The notes: generated from the sequence alone by a model not told the origin. DNA of 64,000 nucleotides from Palsa-892 sp963751615 (GCA_963751615.1 CAVVVG010000005.1:1054001-1118000); one strand, 5' to 3'. Positions 33,911 through 43,197 are shown, counted from the stretch's first letter. Numbers and translations are program-made.

Positions 33911-34582
33911 TTATTCGCGGATATGCCGCAAGGCGGCCGCCGCCGCGACCGGTCCTAGCACGAGGAAAAATAACGATATCGCACAAAGCAGCTGGAAGGG
34001 TGTGCCGAAAGCAATGTCATCCGTAATTGCTGCGTTTGTAGCCGCTACACCAAAAATCAGAAGCGGAATCGCAAGCGGCAAAATTAGCACCGCGCTGAGG
34101 AGACCGCCGCGTGGCAGTGCCACCGAGAGCGCCGATGCGATCAATCCAAGGAACGTCACCGCAGGCGTTCCCACGAGAAGCGTCAGCGAAATAGCGGAAA
34201 GGGCTCTTGCCTCGACGCCGAGCATGAGACCCAGTAACGGCGCAACGACGACCAGCGGCAATCCGGTTGCCAGCCAGTGCGCAAGAGCTTTTGCGCCCGC
34301 GATAAGTTCGAGCGGAGCCGGCGCAAGCAAAAGTAAATCTAGGGTGCCGTCTTCTTGATCGCTGGCGAAAATCCGGTCGAGACCAAGCAAACTCGCAAGC
34401 AAAGCGCCGATCCAGAGAATCGCTGCACCAATGCGCGCGAGCAATGGAAGATCGGGGCCGACCGCAAATGGAACAACCGTCACGACAGCGAGAAAGAAAA
34501 TCACACCCACGCCCGCGCCGCCTCCCACGCGTAGCGCGAGCTTCAAGTCGCAGCCAACAACCGCCTTTAGAACCGTAATCAA
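33911..34582 (-). CDS. ccmB: Haem ABC exporter permease CcmB
   Basis: Membrane subunit of the CcmAB transporter, whose ATP hydrolysis releases holo-CcmE from CcmC. It is 223 residues with about six hydrophobic segments and family blocks IFASDQEDGTLDLLLLAP and LSLTLLVGTPAVTFLGLIA-like sequence. The start codon is TTG at 34582, overlapping the ccmA stop as TTGA. This is a translationally coupled non-ATG start, and no in-frame ATG offers a better N-terminus. Confidence 0.94.
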   Translation of the reverse strand: MITVLKAVVGCDLKLALRVGGGAGVGVIFFLAVVTVVPFAVGPDLPLLARIGAAILWIGALLASLLGLDRIFASDQEDGTLDLLLLAPAPLELIAGAKALAHWLATGLPLVVVAPLLGLMLGVEARALSAISLTLLVGTPAVTFLGLIASALSVALPRGGLLSAVLILPLAIPLLIFGVAATNAAITDDIAFGTPFQLLCAISLFFLVLGPVAAAAALRHIRE

Positions 34583-35184
34583 GCGGCGCCTCCACCGGTA
34601 AGATCAATTGCACCATAATTTTTCAAGTCGAGTGTTACATGCGTCACAATGATCGCCATGCCACCGCTCTTCCGATGCTCCTCGATCAATTGAATGACGG
34701 TCTGCTTGCCCTCGGCATCGAGTGAGGCCATCGGCTCATCAAGCAACCAAATTGGGCGTGATGCGACCAGCAACCGTGCCAGCGCAAGTCTTCGGCGCTG
34801 CCCCATCGAGAGCATTCGTGCCGGGATATTTCCCAGTGCACCTAACCCAACCCGCAAAAGTGCGGTGACAACTTCGCTGCCATTAGAGCCCAATAGCGCG
34901 CGCCCAAAATCGAGATTCTCGCTGACACTGAGCGCGCTCTTAACCGCATCGAAGTGCCCGACAAAGTGACAAAGCTCGGCGACTGTCTGCCCGGAATTTG
35001 CGGCCGTGATCCGTCCTTCAACTGGAGTAAGGAGACCCGCCACAAGGCGCAAAAGCGAAGTTTTTCCGACTCCATTCGGTCCGGTGACGACGAGGGCGCC
35101 TCCTTCCTGAAGATCGAAAGACAGACCCCGGAATAGGCTTCGGCCCCCCCGGATACAGGTCAAACCATCCACAACGAGCCGCAT
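34579..35184 (-). CDS. ccmA: Haem ABC exporter ATP-binding protein CcmA
   Basis: ATPase of the cytochrome c maturation CcmAB complex, 201 residues from the ATG at 35184, which is preceded by GGGAGG. A TTG start 30 bp earlier is less likely. Walker A reads GPNGVGKTSLLRL, the signature is LSMGQRRRLALARLL (the family's variant of LSGGQ), and Walker B is IWLLDEPMASLD. It is the first gene of ccmABCDG and is divergent from acnA. Confidence 0.96.
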   Translation of the reverse strand: MRLVVDGLTCIRGGRSLFRGLSFDLQEGGALVVTGPNGVGKTSLLRLVAGLLTPVEGRITAANSGQTVAELCHFVGHFDAVKSALSVSENLDFGRALLGSNGSEVVTALLRVGLGALGNIPARMLSMGQRRRLALARLLVASRPIWLLDEPMASLDAEGKQTVIQLIEEHRKSGGMAIIVTHVTLDLKNYGAIDLTGGGAA

Positions 35185-35251
35185 TGGCCCTCCCGGACCC
35201 TCAAAAGAGCCCAATAACGGGCCGTATCAGCAACTTAGACCATTCGTTCCG

Positions 35252-35280
35252 GTGACCGGGAATTAAAATCGCTCTATAAA
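35252..35280 (+). promoter_or_regulatory. Candidate promoter of acnA
   Basis: GTGACC at 35252-35257 (four of six matches to the -35 consensus) stands 17 bases before TATAAA at 35275-35280, and 40 bp upstream of the acnA ATG. It is in the divergent region shared with ccmA. Confidence 0.4.
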
Positions 35281-35319
35281 GCAGGAAACACCAGCTGCAT
35301 GCCGGTTTGATCGCTTCAA

Positions 35320-38079
35320 ATGATGACCGCGGTCCAGCCCAATTGCAGCGCAAAATCATTGGGAAATACCACCGTGAATGCTCTCGACAGCTTCAAATGC
35401 CGCCGCACCCTTAAAGTTGGCAAGAAATCCTATGAATATTACAGCCTCACAGTAGCCGAGAAAAACGGCCTTGAAGGCATTTCGAGCCTCCCGTTTTCCA
35501 TGAAGGTTCTGCTCGAAAATCTGATCCGCCACGAGGACAGTCGCACCGTTTCTAAGCAAGACATCAAGGCGGTCGCGGACTGGGCAAAGAAACGCAAAAG
35601 CGACCGTGAAATCGCCTTCCGCCCAGCGCGCGTATTGATGCAGGACTTCACCGGCGTGCCAGCTGTGGTTGATCTCGCCGCCATGCGCGATGCCATGAAA
35701 TCCCTTGGCGGCGACCCAAACAAAATCAATCCACTGGTTCCGGTCGACCTGGTCATCGATCATTCCGTAATTGTGGATCATTTCGGGTCTCCGAGTGCGT
35801 TCAAACAAAACGTCGAACTCGAATACAAACGGAATGGAGAGCGCTATCGCTTTCTAAAGTGGGGCCAGCAGGCCTTCAACAATTTCCGCGTGGTACCGCC
35901 AGGCACCGGCATTTGCCATCAAGTCAATCTCGAATTTCTTTCGCAAACTGTCTGGACCCGATCGCAAACAGTGGGCATCGGTCCGAATAAAAAAACAATC
36001 GAATTCGCTTATCCTGATACACTCGTCGGCACCGACAGCCACACCACAATGGTGAACGGCTTGAGCGTCCTTGGATGGGGCGTGGGCGGCATCGAAGCGG
36101 AAGCTGCGATGCTCGGACAGCCAATCTCAATGCTGATTCCCGAAGTTGTTGGCTTTCAGCTGACTGGAAAACTGAAGGAAGGCGTGACCGCGACTGATCT
36201 CGTACTCACCGTCACCGAAATGTTACGCAAGCAAGGCGTGGTCGGAAAATTTGTTGAGTTTTATGGACCGGGTGTCGGCGCCCTTTCGCTCGAAGATCGC
36301 GCGACCATCGGCAATATGGCGCCTGAATACGGCGCTACCTGCGGCTTCTTCCCCATTGATGATGAAACGATACGCTATCTCTCTGACACGAGCCGACAGC
36401 CCGACCGTGTCGCTCTGGTCGAGGCATATGCGAAAGCGCAGGGGCTTTTCCATACGAAGTCGATACCGGATCCTATGTTCACCGACACGCTTGCTCTCGA
36501 TCTCGTGAATGTTGTGCCTTCACTCGCTGGCCCAAAGCGCCCGCAAGATCGCGTAGCGCTCGGCAGCGTAAAGTCCGGATTTGCTGACTCGCTCGACAAG
36601 GAATTCCGCAAGTCAACGGAAATGGATCGCCAATTCAAGGTTGCCGGTAAGAAGTTTGACCTCGGTCACGGCGATGTCGTGATCGCGGCAATCACATCCT
36701 GCACGAACACATCGAATCCAAGCGTGATGATCGGCGCAGGTCTGCTTGCCCGCAACGCCGTCAAGAAAGGTTTGAAAGTTAAGCCTTGGGTAAAGACTTC
36801 GCTCGCGCCTGGCTCTCAAGTTGTCGGCGAGTATCTGAAAAAATCAGGCTTACAGAAAGACCTTGACAAGCTCGGCTTCAATCTTGTGGGCTTCGGCTGC
36901 ACGACCTGCATCGGCAATTCGGGCCCTCTCCCAGACGCAATCTCGAAAACGATCAATGGCAGCGATCTCGTCGCGGCTGCTGTGCTCTCAGGAAACCGGA
37001 ATTTCGAGGGCCGCGTGAATGCGGATGTTCGCGCAAATTATCTTGCTTCGCCGCCACTCGTCGTCGCATATGCGCTGGCAGGTTCGGTGATGAAAGACCT
37101 ATCCAAGGATCCCGTCGGACACGGGAAAAACGGCTTGCCCGTATATTTGAAGGATATTTGGCCAAGCTCGAAGGAAATCATGCGCTTTGTGCGCAAGACC
37201 ATCACGAAAAAGCTGTTCCAAAAGAAATATTCGGACGTGTTCAAAGGGGATGCACACTGGCGGAAGATCAGCATTAAGCGAGGCGACACTTACGCTTGGG
37301 ATTCTCAATCGACATATGTACAGAATCCGCCTTACTTCGTGCACATGGGCAAGAAACCGGAGCCCATCACCGATATCATTAATGCCCGAGTGCTCGGTCT
37401 CTTTCTCGATTCGATTACGACCGACCACATTTCGCCAGCCGGTTCGATAAAGGCTGCTTCGCCCGCCGGAAAATATCTTGTCGAGCATGGCGTCGAGGTC
37501 ATCGACTTCAATCAATACGGTACACGGCGCGGCAACCATGAAGTAATGATGCGCGGCACCTTTGCCAACATTCGCATCAAAAATCAGATGGTGCCGGGGG
37601 TAGAAGGCGGCGTTACAATTCATTACCCGTCCGGCGAACGGCTTTCGATTTATGACGCGGCCATGCGCTACAAGCGCGAAAATGTGCCACTCGTTGTTTT
37701 TGCCGGCAAGGAATACGGCACAGGATCTTCGCGTGACTGGGCGGCGAAGGGCACGAAGCTTCTCGGCATCCGCGCGGTGATCGCCCAATCGTTCGAGCGC
37801 ATTCATCGCTCGAATTTAGTCGGCATGGGTATCGTTCCGCTTACCTTCGAAGATGGTTCTTCGTGGCAAAGTTTTGGGCTGAAAGGCGACGAACTTGTCA
37901 CCATCCGAGGAATTTTGACCGATCTCAAACCACGTCAGAAATTAACGGCGGAAATAAAAATGGGCGATGGCTCCGTAAAGCGAGTTACGATGCTGTGCCG
38001 GATCGATACCGTGGACGAGCTCGATTACTTCAAGAACGGTGGCATTTTGAACTATGTATTGCGGCAGCTGGCCGCATAA
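35320..38079 (+). CDS. acnA: Aconitate hydratase A
   Basis: [4Fe-4S] aconitase that isomerises citrate to isocitrate in the TCA cycle; apo-forms can bind RNA in some bacteria. The product is up to 919 residues. Cluster cysteines are in AAITSCTNTSNPSVMIGAG and VGFGCTTCIGNSGPLPD, and the substrate-binding serine/arginine segment is EYGTGSSRDWAAKG. Typical homologues begin near LDSFKCRRTLKVGKKSY, so a GTG at residue 19 is an alternative start. The ATG at 35320 lies downstream of a plausible promoter. The gene is monocistronic or read with the DUF1223 gene 97 bp downstream. Confidence 0.97.
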   Translation: MMTAVQPNCSAKSLGNTTVNALDSFKCRRTLKVGKKSYEYYSLTVAEKNGLEGISSLPFSMKVLLENLIRHEDSRTVSKQDIKAVADWAKKRKSDREIAFRPARVLMQDFTGVPAVVDLAAMRDAMKSLGGDPNKINPLVPVDLVIDHSVIVDHFGSPSAFKQNVELEYKRNGERYRFLKWGQQAFNNFRVVPPGTGICHQVNLEFLSQTVWTRSQTVGIGPNKKTIEFAYPDTLVGTDSHTTMVNGLSVLGWGVGGIEAEAAMLGQPISMLIPEVVGFQLTGKLKEGVTATDLVLTVTEMLRKQGVVGKFVEFYGPGVGALSLEDRATIGNMAPEYGATCGFFPIDDETIRYLSDTSRQPDRVALVEAYAKAQGLFHTKSIPDPMFTDTLALDLVNVVPSLAGPKRPQDRVALGSVKSGFADSLDKEFRKSTEMDRQFKVAGKKFDLGHGDVVIAAITSCTNTSNPSVMIGAGLLARNAVKKGLKVKPWVKTSLAPGSQVVGEYLKKSGLQKDLDKLGFNLVGFGCTTCIGNSGPLPDAISKTINGSDLVAAAVLSGNRNFEGRVNADVRANYLASPPLVVAYALAGSVMKDLSKDPVGHGKNGLPVYLKDIWPSSKEIMRFVRKTITKKLFQKKYSDVFKGDAHWRKISIKRGDTYAWDSQSTYVQNPPYFVHMGKKPEPITDIINARVLGLFLDSITTDHISPAGSIKAASPAGKYLVEHGVEVIDFNQYGTRRGNHEVMMRGTFANIRIKNQMVPGVEGGVTIHYPSGERLSIYDAAMRYKRENVPLVVFAGKEYGTGSSRDWAAKGTKLLGIRAVIAQSFERIHRSNLVGMGIVPLTFEDGSSWQSFGLKGDELVTIRGILTDLKPRQKLTAEIKMGDGSVKRVTMLCRIDTVDELDYFKNGGILNYVLRQLAA

Positions 38080-38176
38080 GATGCTGTTCACGAAAAGGCG
38101 ATCCCGTCTCACCGTGAAGTGACTCGCACGCGAGCCGCAAGGCGGTCTATCACTCGGATGGTTCAGGATCGGTTCG

Positions 38177-38902
38177 ATGAAAGTTCGCAACCTTATTGCC
38201 GCCGTTTCCATATTTGCTGCGCTCGCGAGTTCCGCCCTCGCGGCGGATGGCAAGGTGGTCGTGGAACTGTTTACAAGCCAGGGCTGCTCGTCCTGTCCTC
38301 CGGCGGACCGTGTGCTTGGCGAGCTCGCCAACGAAAACAAAGTCATCGCCCTGAGCGTGCCGGTCGACTATTGGGATTATCTCGGCTGGCGCGACACACT
38401 CGCTAAGGCAGCCCACTCAAACCGCCAGCGCGGTTATTCGCAGGCGCGGGGAGATCGGGAAGTTTATACGCCGCAAGCTGTTATCAATGGCGTCGCGCAG
38501 GCGATCGGCAGCGACAAGTCCGCGATCGAAGCGGCTGTAAAGAAGGCGAGCATCAGCAATAAGACAGACGTGCCAATCTCGCTCGTGAAAGATGCATCAA
38601 ATGTCGAAGTCGATGTGGGCTCGGGTATAGGCGCGCCGGCTTCAGTGTGGCTGCTTACCGTTACAAAAGCCACGCCTGTCGTAATTGCCCGCGGCGAAAA
38701 CCAGGGAAAGACCGTCACCTATTACAATGTCGTGCGTTCTTGGCAGCGTATTGCCGAATGGAATGGCGCCGCAATCAAGAATTCAATCCCGATGACTGAA
38801 TTGCATGCCAAGGACGTCGACGCCATCGCAATTCTCGTGCAGTCGGGCTCCGTCGAAAAGCCGGGACCTATTCGTGGCGCGGCAATACTCTCGCTTCGCT
38901 AA
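38177..38902 (+). CDS. Exported DUF1223 thioredoxin-like protein
   Basis: 241 residues. A signal peptide (NLIAAVSIFAALASSALAAD) is followed by a thioredoxin-like domain whose first strand and redox-type motif read VVELFTSQGCSSCPPADRVL. Then come PVDYWDYLGWRDTLA and TPQAVINGVAQAIG, the standard DUF1223 blocks. The CSSC motif suggests a periplasmic thiol oxidoreductase, but family members have no settled function. It follows acnA on the same strand, an arrangement common in Hyphomicrobiales. It may be linked to the nearby cytochrome c maturation genes; that is speculation. Confidence 0.92.
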   Translation: MKVRNLIAAVSIFAALASSALAADGKVVVELFTSQGCSSCPPADRVLGELANENKVIALSVPVDYWDYLGWRDTLAKAAHSNRQRGYSQARGDREVYTPQAVINGVAQAIGSDKSAIEAAVKKASISNKTDVPISLVKDASNVEVDVGSGIGAPASVWLLTVTKATPVVIARGENQGKTVTYYNVVRSWQRIAEWNGAAIKNSIPMTELHAKDVDAIAILVQSGSVEKPGPIRGAAILSLR

Positions 38903-38929
38903 ACCAAAAAAATTTTCTAGCCAGCAACA

Positions 38930-39140
38930 AAAAGGGCCGACACAAGTCGGCCCTTGAGCAGGTTGGGGGATTGAACCGTAAAAAACAAAATTAAAACTCG
39001 TTGGGTCGGCCCGCCAAAGCCCGGGGGGCTGGGGGGCTGGGAATTGTCCGGCACTTCAACAAGGCCGACCCGGAGGCTACGAGCACATAACTTCCCCGAC
39101 GGCTTGGGCGGGGCCTTGGCCAAAATCGGGCGACATTATG
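38930..39140 (-). ncRNA. Candidate structured RNA, unidentified
   Basis: The ~370-bp gap between the DUF1223 and DUF2794 genes contains, read on the minus strand, a series of GC-rich hairpins. First, CCCGA pairs with TCGGG around 39129-39095. Next is a perfect 9-bp stem GGGTCGGCC (39072-39064) with GGCCGACCC, enclosing a C-rich arm. Last is a 10-bp terminator-type hairpin followed by TTTTTG at about 38930. A TATACT box lies further upstream near 39184. The arrangement of structured body plus intrinsic terminator is what a small RNA gene looks like. It does not match tmRNA, RNase P RNA or SRP RNA motifs that I can check by eye; 6S RNA cannot be excluded. Whether it is transcribed is unknown. 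Confidence 0.3.
38932..38955 (-). terminator. Intrinsic terminator, strongest in the minus direction
   Basis: AAGGGCCGAC and GTCGGCCCTT form a perfect 10-bp stem around a four-base loop. In the minus direction it is followed at once by TTTTTG; in the plus direction no T-run follows. It lies 30 bp past the DUF1223 stop, so either it ends a leftward transcript from the region at its right or it acts weakly for the rightward gene. Confidence 0.7.
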
Positions 39141-39273
39141 TTTTTGTTAACAAGCCCGTGAGCGCTCTCGAATGGGGCTTAGTATATAAGAAGCGAAATA
39201 TTGGGGCCTTGCGCAAATAGAAATCCAGCGCGAACATGATCTTAGTGTGATTACAGGTATACCAGGAGGCGCA

Positions 39274-39636
39274 ATGGGCGATCTTGAGCCAATAGCGTTT
39301 GCGGGAGACAGAGGACGGGCACCCTCTAAGTCTTCCGGTCCCAAAGTCACGTTCGACCGACACGAGCTAATGCGAATTCTTGAATTGTACGGACGAAAGG
39401 TCGCAGCCGGCGAATGGCGCGATTACGGAATTTCCTTTCTTAGAGATCGAGCCGTTTTTTCGATCTTTCGGCGATCCGCCGAATTGCCGTTATATCGAAT
39501 TGAAAAGAACATCTCCCTGACCCGCCGCCAAGGCGCCTACGCAGTGGTAGCGGCATCAGGAATGGTGCTGAAACGCGGTCACGATCTCGATCGTGTTTTG
39601 CGTGTAATCGATCCTGCCTTGCGTGTCGTAAATTAG
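39274..39636 (+). CDS. DUF2794 domain-containing protein
   Basis: 120 residues. The ATG at 39274 is preceded by AGGAGG at an ideal distance, so I prefer it to a GTG 27 bp upstream. The conserved core is VTFDRHELMRILELYGRKVAAGEWRDY then SFLRDRAVFSIFRRS and LYRIEKN, which is the alphaproteobacterial DUF2794 family. It has no signal peptide or membrane segment. Function is unknown; it is widespread and strongly conserved in the class. A bidirectional terminator follows. Confidence 0.9.
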   Translation: MGDLEPIAFAGDRGRAPSKSSGPKVTFDRHELMRILELYGRKVAAGEWRDYGISFLRDRAVFSIFRRSAELPLYRIEKNISLTRRQGAYAVVAASGMVLKRGHDLDRVLRVIDPALRVVN

Positions 39637-39656
39637 AGGAAACAGGCCCTAAAAAC

Positions 39657-39690
39657 AAAAGACCCCGGCTCATGAACCGGGGTCTTTTTT
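39657..39690. terminator. Bidirectional intrinsic terminator
   Basis: AAAAGACCCCGG and CCGGGGTCTTTTTT form a 12-bp stem with an eight-base loop, with A/T tracts on both sides. It separates the convergent DUF2794 gene and the Bax inhibitor-1 family gene. Confidence 0.9.
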
Positions 39691-39707
39691 AAAGAAATAC
39701 CGAAACG

Positions 39708-40466
39708 TCAGTCGCGGCGCCCAAAGAGCTGCAGCAACATCATGAACAGGTTGATGAAGTCGAGGTAAAGCGCAAGAGCTCCCATCACCGCTTTGCGCCC
39801 GGCGACCACTTCGTCATCTGCCTCCAAATACATTTCCTTGATACGCTGGGTATCCCAAGCCGTAAGCCCAGCGAATACCAGTACGCCGATAACCGAGATG
39901 ATGAACTGCATCATCGACGACTGCAGGAAAATATTCACCAGCGAGGCGATAATCACGCCAATTAGGCCCATCACCAGAAACGAACCAAAGGCGGAAAGAT
40001 CGCGCTGCGTCGTATAGCCATAGAGACTCAAGCCACCGAAGGACGCCGCGGTAACAAAGAATACCTGCGTAATACTTTGGCCGGTGTAAACAAGAAAGAT
40101 CACCGACAACGACAGACCGACAAGCGCAGCATAAGCCCAGAATGTGAGCTGAGCCGTTGCAACACTCATTTTCTGAATACCAAAACTAAGGGCAAAGACG
40201 AAAGCAAGTGGCGCAAAGATTACGAGCCATTTGACCGGGCTTTGGTAAATCAATTGACCGAATGCAGTCAGCTTGACTGTACCGCCGGAGCGATCAACTG
40301 CCATCAGGAACGTGCCGAGCGCAGCCGCGCCCGTGATAGCAAGCCCCATCGCCATGTAATTGTAGACCCGGAGCATATAAGCCCGGAGGCCCTGATCGAC
40401 CACAGCGCCTGCACGGGCAGCCGGTCGGCCATAACGAGCCGCAGGATTTGTGTTTAAGTCGGACAT
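39708..40466 (-). CDS. Bax inhibitor-1/YccA family membrane protein
   Basis: 252 residues from the ATG at 40466, which has GAGGTCC just upstream; a further 34 upstream codons are unsupported. Seven hydrophobic segments are apparent, with family blocks VYNYMAMGLAITGAAALG, IFLVYTGQSI and FAGLTAWDTQRIKEMYLEAD, the latter containing the conserved Asp of the pH-sensing di-aspartyl site. It ends LFMMLLQLFGRRD. Bacterial members are linked to proton/Ca2+ leak or protease regulation. Monocistronic by position. Confidence 0.95.
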   Translation of the reverse strand: MSDLNTNPAARYGRPAARAGAVVDQGLRAYMLRVYNYMAMGLAITGAAALGTFLMAVDRSGGTVKLTAFGQLIYQSPVKWLVIFAPLAFVFALSFGIQKMSVATAQLTFWAYAALVGLSLSVIFLVYTGQSITQVFFVTAASFGGLSLYGYTTQRDLSAFGSFLVMGLIGVIIASLVNIFLQSSMMQFIISVIGVLVFAGLTAWDTQRIKEMYLEADDEVVAGRKAVMGALALYLDFINLFMMLLQLFGRRD

Positions 40467-40623
40467 GTGGACCTCTTCTTTTTTCTCCCTCGATGACCTT
40501 CTCCGTAACCGGAGTTTTCGGTCAATATTTTCCGCTGGTAATATGGGGTTCCTCGATCTCCACAGCAAGTGAATTTCCGGAAAGGTTTAATATCCCAAGA
40601 AAGGGCTGTTTTGGCTCATGAAT

Positions 40624-43197
40624 TCAGAGATTCCGAAGCACCGTTGCCGGTTTTTGACCGAGCGCCCGCCATGTGCCGACTAGCCCAAATACAACCGTCA
40701 GGAGCACCGATATCCCCGCTGCCAACACCGCCGTCGAAGGAGTAAATACGAAAGGAAAATGCATCACTTCCTTCACCACGAAAGCTCCCGCCAATCCACC
40801 TGCGATCGTAGCGATGATCGCGGTAACGAAACCTAGGATCGCGTATTCAATTCCGTAAGCAAGCACCAGCCGGCCACGCGTTGCACCAAGCATTTTAAGG
40901 ATCACCGCGTCATAGACGCGCGTATGGTGGCCCGCTGCCAATGCCCCCGCCAGCACAAGAATGCTCGCGATCACTGTAATACCCGCGGCCGCACCCACAG
41001 CGACTGATAGATCGCCGATCATCGCGCGAATGGCCTCGAGAGTTTCTTTCACTCGAACCGTTGTCACTGCCGGAAAAGCGCCCGCAAGATCCTTGATCAG
41101 ATTCAGTTCTGTTTCTGGCTTTCCACCATCCGGGTAAGTGAGCGTCGCAAGCACCGTATGGGGCGCGCCCTGGAAAACGTTCGGTGGAAATTGCAGCACG
41201 AAATTTATGCCAAGACTTTCCCAATCAACCCGCCGCAGATTCGCTATGGTCACCTCAATATTTCTTCCGAGCACATTGACGACGATGTGATCGTCAACTT
41301 TGAGTTTCAGCAAATCTGCGATGCGCTTTTCGAAAGAAACGACAGGCGGTCCGTCATAGTCCTTTGGCCACCAGCTACCTTCGACAATAGTCGATCCTTC
41401 CGGCACATCTTCGGAAAAAGTAATGCCACGATCTGACTGCAATACCCACGCGGCTTCAGGGTCAGGTTTGATTTCCTCTATAGGTACACCCTTCAAACTC
41501 ACAATCCGACCGCGAAGCATTGGCACTTCGTCAAGACGCGCTTTTTCAGGCGCGTGAGCGCGGATGAATTCGTTAAAGTTTTCCGTTTCCGAAGATGGGA
41601 CGTCGAGAAAGAAAAAGCTCGGTGCCTGGCTCGGAAGTGTCGCTGTCAGCTGACGGCGAAGATTTCCTTCGATCAGCGCCAGGGTCACTAGCAAGGAAAT
41701 TCCAAGTCCCAGTGACAGCACAACGGAAGGCGTCAGCGCCCCGGGCCTGTAGATATTTGATATTGCGAGACGAAGCGTTGTTGAGCGCGCACGGGGAAGC
41801 CTCCGCGCAATGGACATAATGGCGACCGCTAACACCCGCAACACAACAAATACAGCGGCTGACGCGACGACGTAAATAATCGCAATTTTCCGGTCTTCCG
41901 ATGCAAGAATGGCAAGGGCTGCAAGAGCCGCGATCGCAATCGCCGTAAGCACAATATATCGTCGGCGGGGCAGTGAAGATGCCGGTTCGATAGAATCTCG
42001 AAACAAGGCGGGCACAGCAACATCATGCGCCTTTCCGAGAGGCCAAAGAACAAAAGCCAGCGTGATCACCAACCCGTAAAGCAATGCAAACACAAGCGCG
42101 GTGGGTTGGATCGAAGGCACAAAAGGTAGCGGTAAAAGCGCGCCAAAAATCCACGATATTGCAAATGGCAGCAGCAAACCTGCAGCAACGCCAATTGCGA
42201 TGCCCAACAATGCAAGTAGCACCACTTCCGTAAGATAAATGCCAAATACCATTCCGCCGGTAGCGCCTACCGCCTTCAACGTTGCGATCGTTTTGCTTTT
42301 GCGGTCAAGATAGTGCCTTACAGCGTTTGCAACGCCGACCCCACCGACGAGAAGCGCGGTTAGACCAACCAATGTAAGAAATTCCGTGAATCGCTTTACG
42401 TTTCGCTCAAGCTGCGGCGAAGCGCCCGTACGCGAGCGTATTTCCCACCCAGCATCGGGAAAACGCCGGCGTGTTTCACGGATAAATTCTTCGAGACCTT
42501 TTGGGCTCGCATCTTCGAGCACCACTCGATAGGTCCAGCGCACAAGACTACCCGGTTGCAAAAGATTCGTTTTTCGCAATGCACCGCTTGCGACAATCAA
42601 TCGCGGGCCAAAACCCAGCCCCTGTGCGAGCTTGTCCGGCTCATTTGCGATCGTCGCCGTTATCTCGAATGTTGCATCGCCGATTTTGATCCGGTCACCA
42701 ACAGAAATTCCAAGCCGAGCCAGCAATGCAGGGTCTGCAACCGCGCCCGAAACACCTTCGGGAAATGCCAGCGCGGTCGGTAACCCTTCGTCCGGATCAA
42801 GTTTCAAATCTCCCGCCAGCGGATAGCTCGCATCAACCGCCTTTAGCTCGACGAGTGTCGCATTGTCGCCTTTCGCGCGCGCCATTGCGCGCATCGTCGC
42901 GATGACGGCTACTCTGCCGTGTTCTTCCAGGTAATTTTGTTCGGCCAGATTCGCTTCGCGTTGGGCAAGCGATAGCGCCACGTCTCCGCCGAGAATCACG
43001 CCGCCCTGTCGCGCAAGACTGTCCGATAAAGCACGCGAAACAGAGCCAACGCCTGCAATTGCAGCGACGCCTAGCGCAAGACAACCGAGAAAAACACCGA
43101 AACCGCGTACACCTCCCCGCAGTTCCCTAATTGCAAGTCGAAATGCGAGCGACAATTTTCTAACTAAACTCGGATCGTTCGCAACGAAGCTTCTCAT
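40624..43197 (-). CDS. ybbP: FtsX-like ABC transporter permease (YbbP type)
   Basis: 857 residues from the ATG at 43197, which overlaps the stop of the ATPase gene as ATGA. It has an N-terminal helix then a periplasmic domain, a FtsX block of three helices (about residues 255-420), further helices, a second large periplasmic domain, and a C-terminal FtsX block ending GLVGTWRALGQKPATVLRNL. This duplicated-FtsX, ten-helix MacB-superfamily layout and the adjacent ATPase and esterase genes match the E. coli YbbA-YbbP-TesA set, thought to extract hydrophobic or lipid-like molecules from the inner membrane. It probably acts as a mechanotransmitter rather than a classical channel. Confidence 0.9.
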   Translation of the reverse strand: MRSFVANDPSLVRKLSLAFRLAIRELRGGVRGFGVFLGCLALGVAAIAGVGSVSRALSDSLARQGGVILGGDVALSLAQREANLAEQNYLEEHGRVAVIATMRAMARAKGDNATLVELKAVDASYPLAGDLKLDPDEGLPTALAFPEGVSGAVADPALLARLGISVGDRIKIGDATFEITATIANEPDKLAQGLGFGPRLIVASGALRKTNLLQPGSLVRWTYRVVLEDASPKGLEEFIRETRRRFPDAGWEIRSRTGASPQLERNVKRFTEFLTLVGLTALLVGGVGVANAVRHYLDRKSKTIATLKAVGATGGMVFGIYLTEVVLLALLGIAIGVAAGLLLPFAISWIFGALLPLPFVPSIQPTALVFALLYGLVITLAFVLWPLGKAHDVAVPALFRDSIEPASSLPRRRYIVLTAIAIAALAALAILASEDRKIAIIYVVASAAVFVVLRVLAVAIMSIARRLPRARSTTLRLAISNIYRPGALTPSVVLSLGLGISLLVTLALIEGNLRRQLTATLPSQAPSFFFLDVPSSETENFNEFIRAHAPEKARLDEVPMLRGRIVSLKGVPIEEIKPDPEAAWVLQSDRGITFSEDVPEGSTIVEGSWWPKDYDGPPVVSFEKRIADLLKLKVDDHIVVNVLGRNIEVTIANLRRVDWESLGINFVLQFPPNVFQGAPHTVLATLTYPDGGKPETELNLIKDLAGAFPAVTTVRVKETLEAIRAMIGDLSVAVGAAAGITVIASILVLAGALAAGHHTRVYDAVILKMLGATRGRLVLAYGIEYAILGFVTAIIATIAGGLAGAFVVKEVMHFPFVFTPSTAVLAAGISVLLTVVFGLVGTWRALGQKPATVLRNL

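Noticed and set aside
38957..38980. GGTTCAATCC on the minus strand resembles a tRNA T-loop
   Set aside because: No 5-bp T-stem, acceptor stem or anticodon arm can be formed around it.
38917..39123. A 68-codon minus-strand frame across the GC-rich gap near 39 kb
   Set aside because: It starts at TTG without a ribosome site, covers hairpins and a terminator, and has a Pro-rich composition that follows from the C-rich DNA; RNA structure explains it better.
40538..40552. Short inverted repeats and T-runs between the Bax-inhibitor gene and the permease gene
   Set aside because: Stems of five bases or fewer and no consistent orientation relative to either gene.
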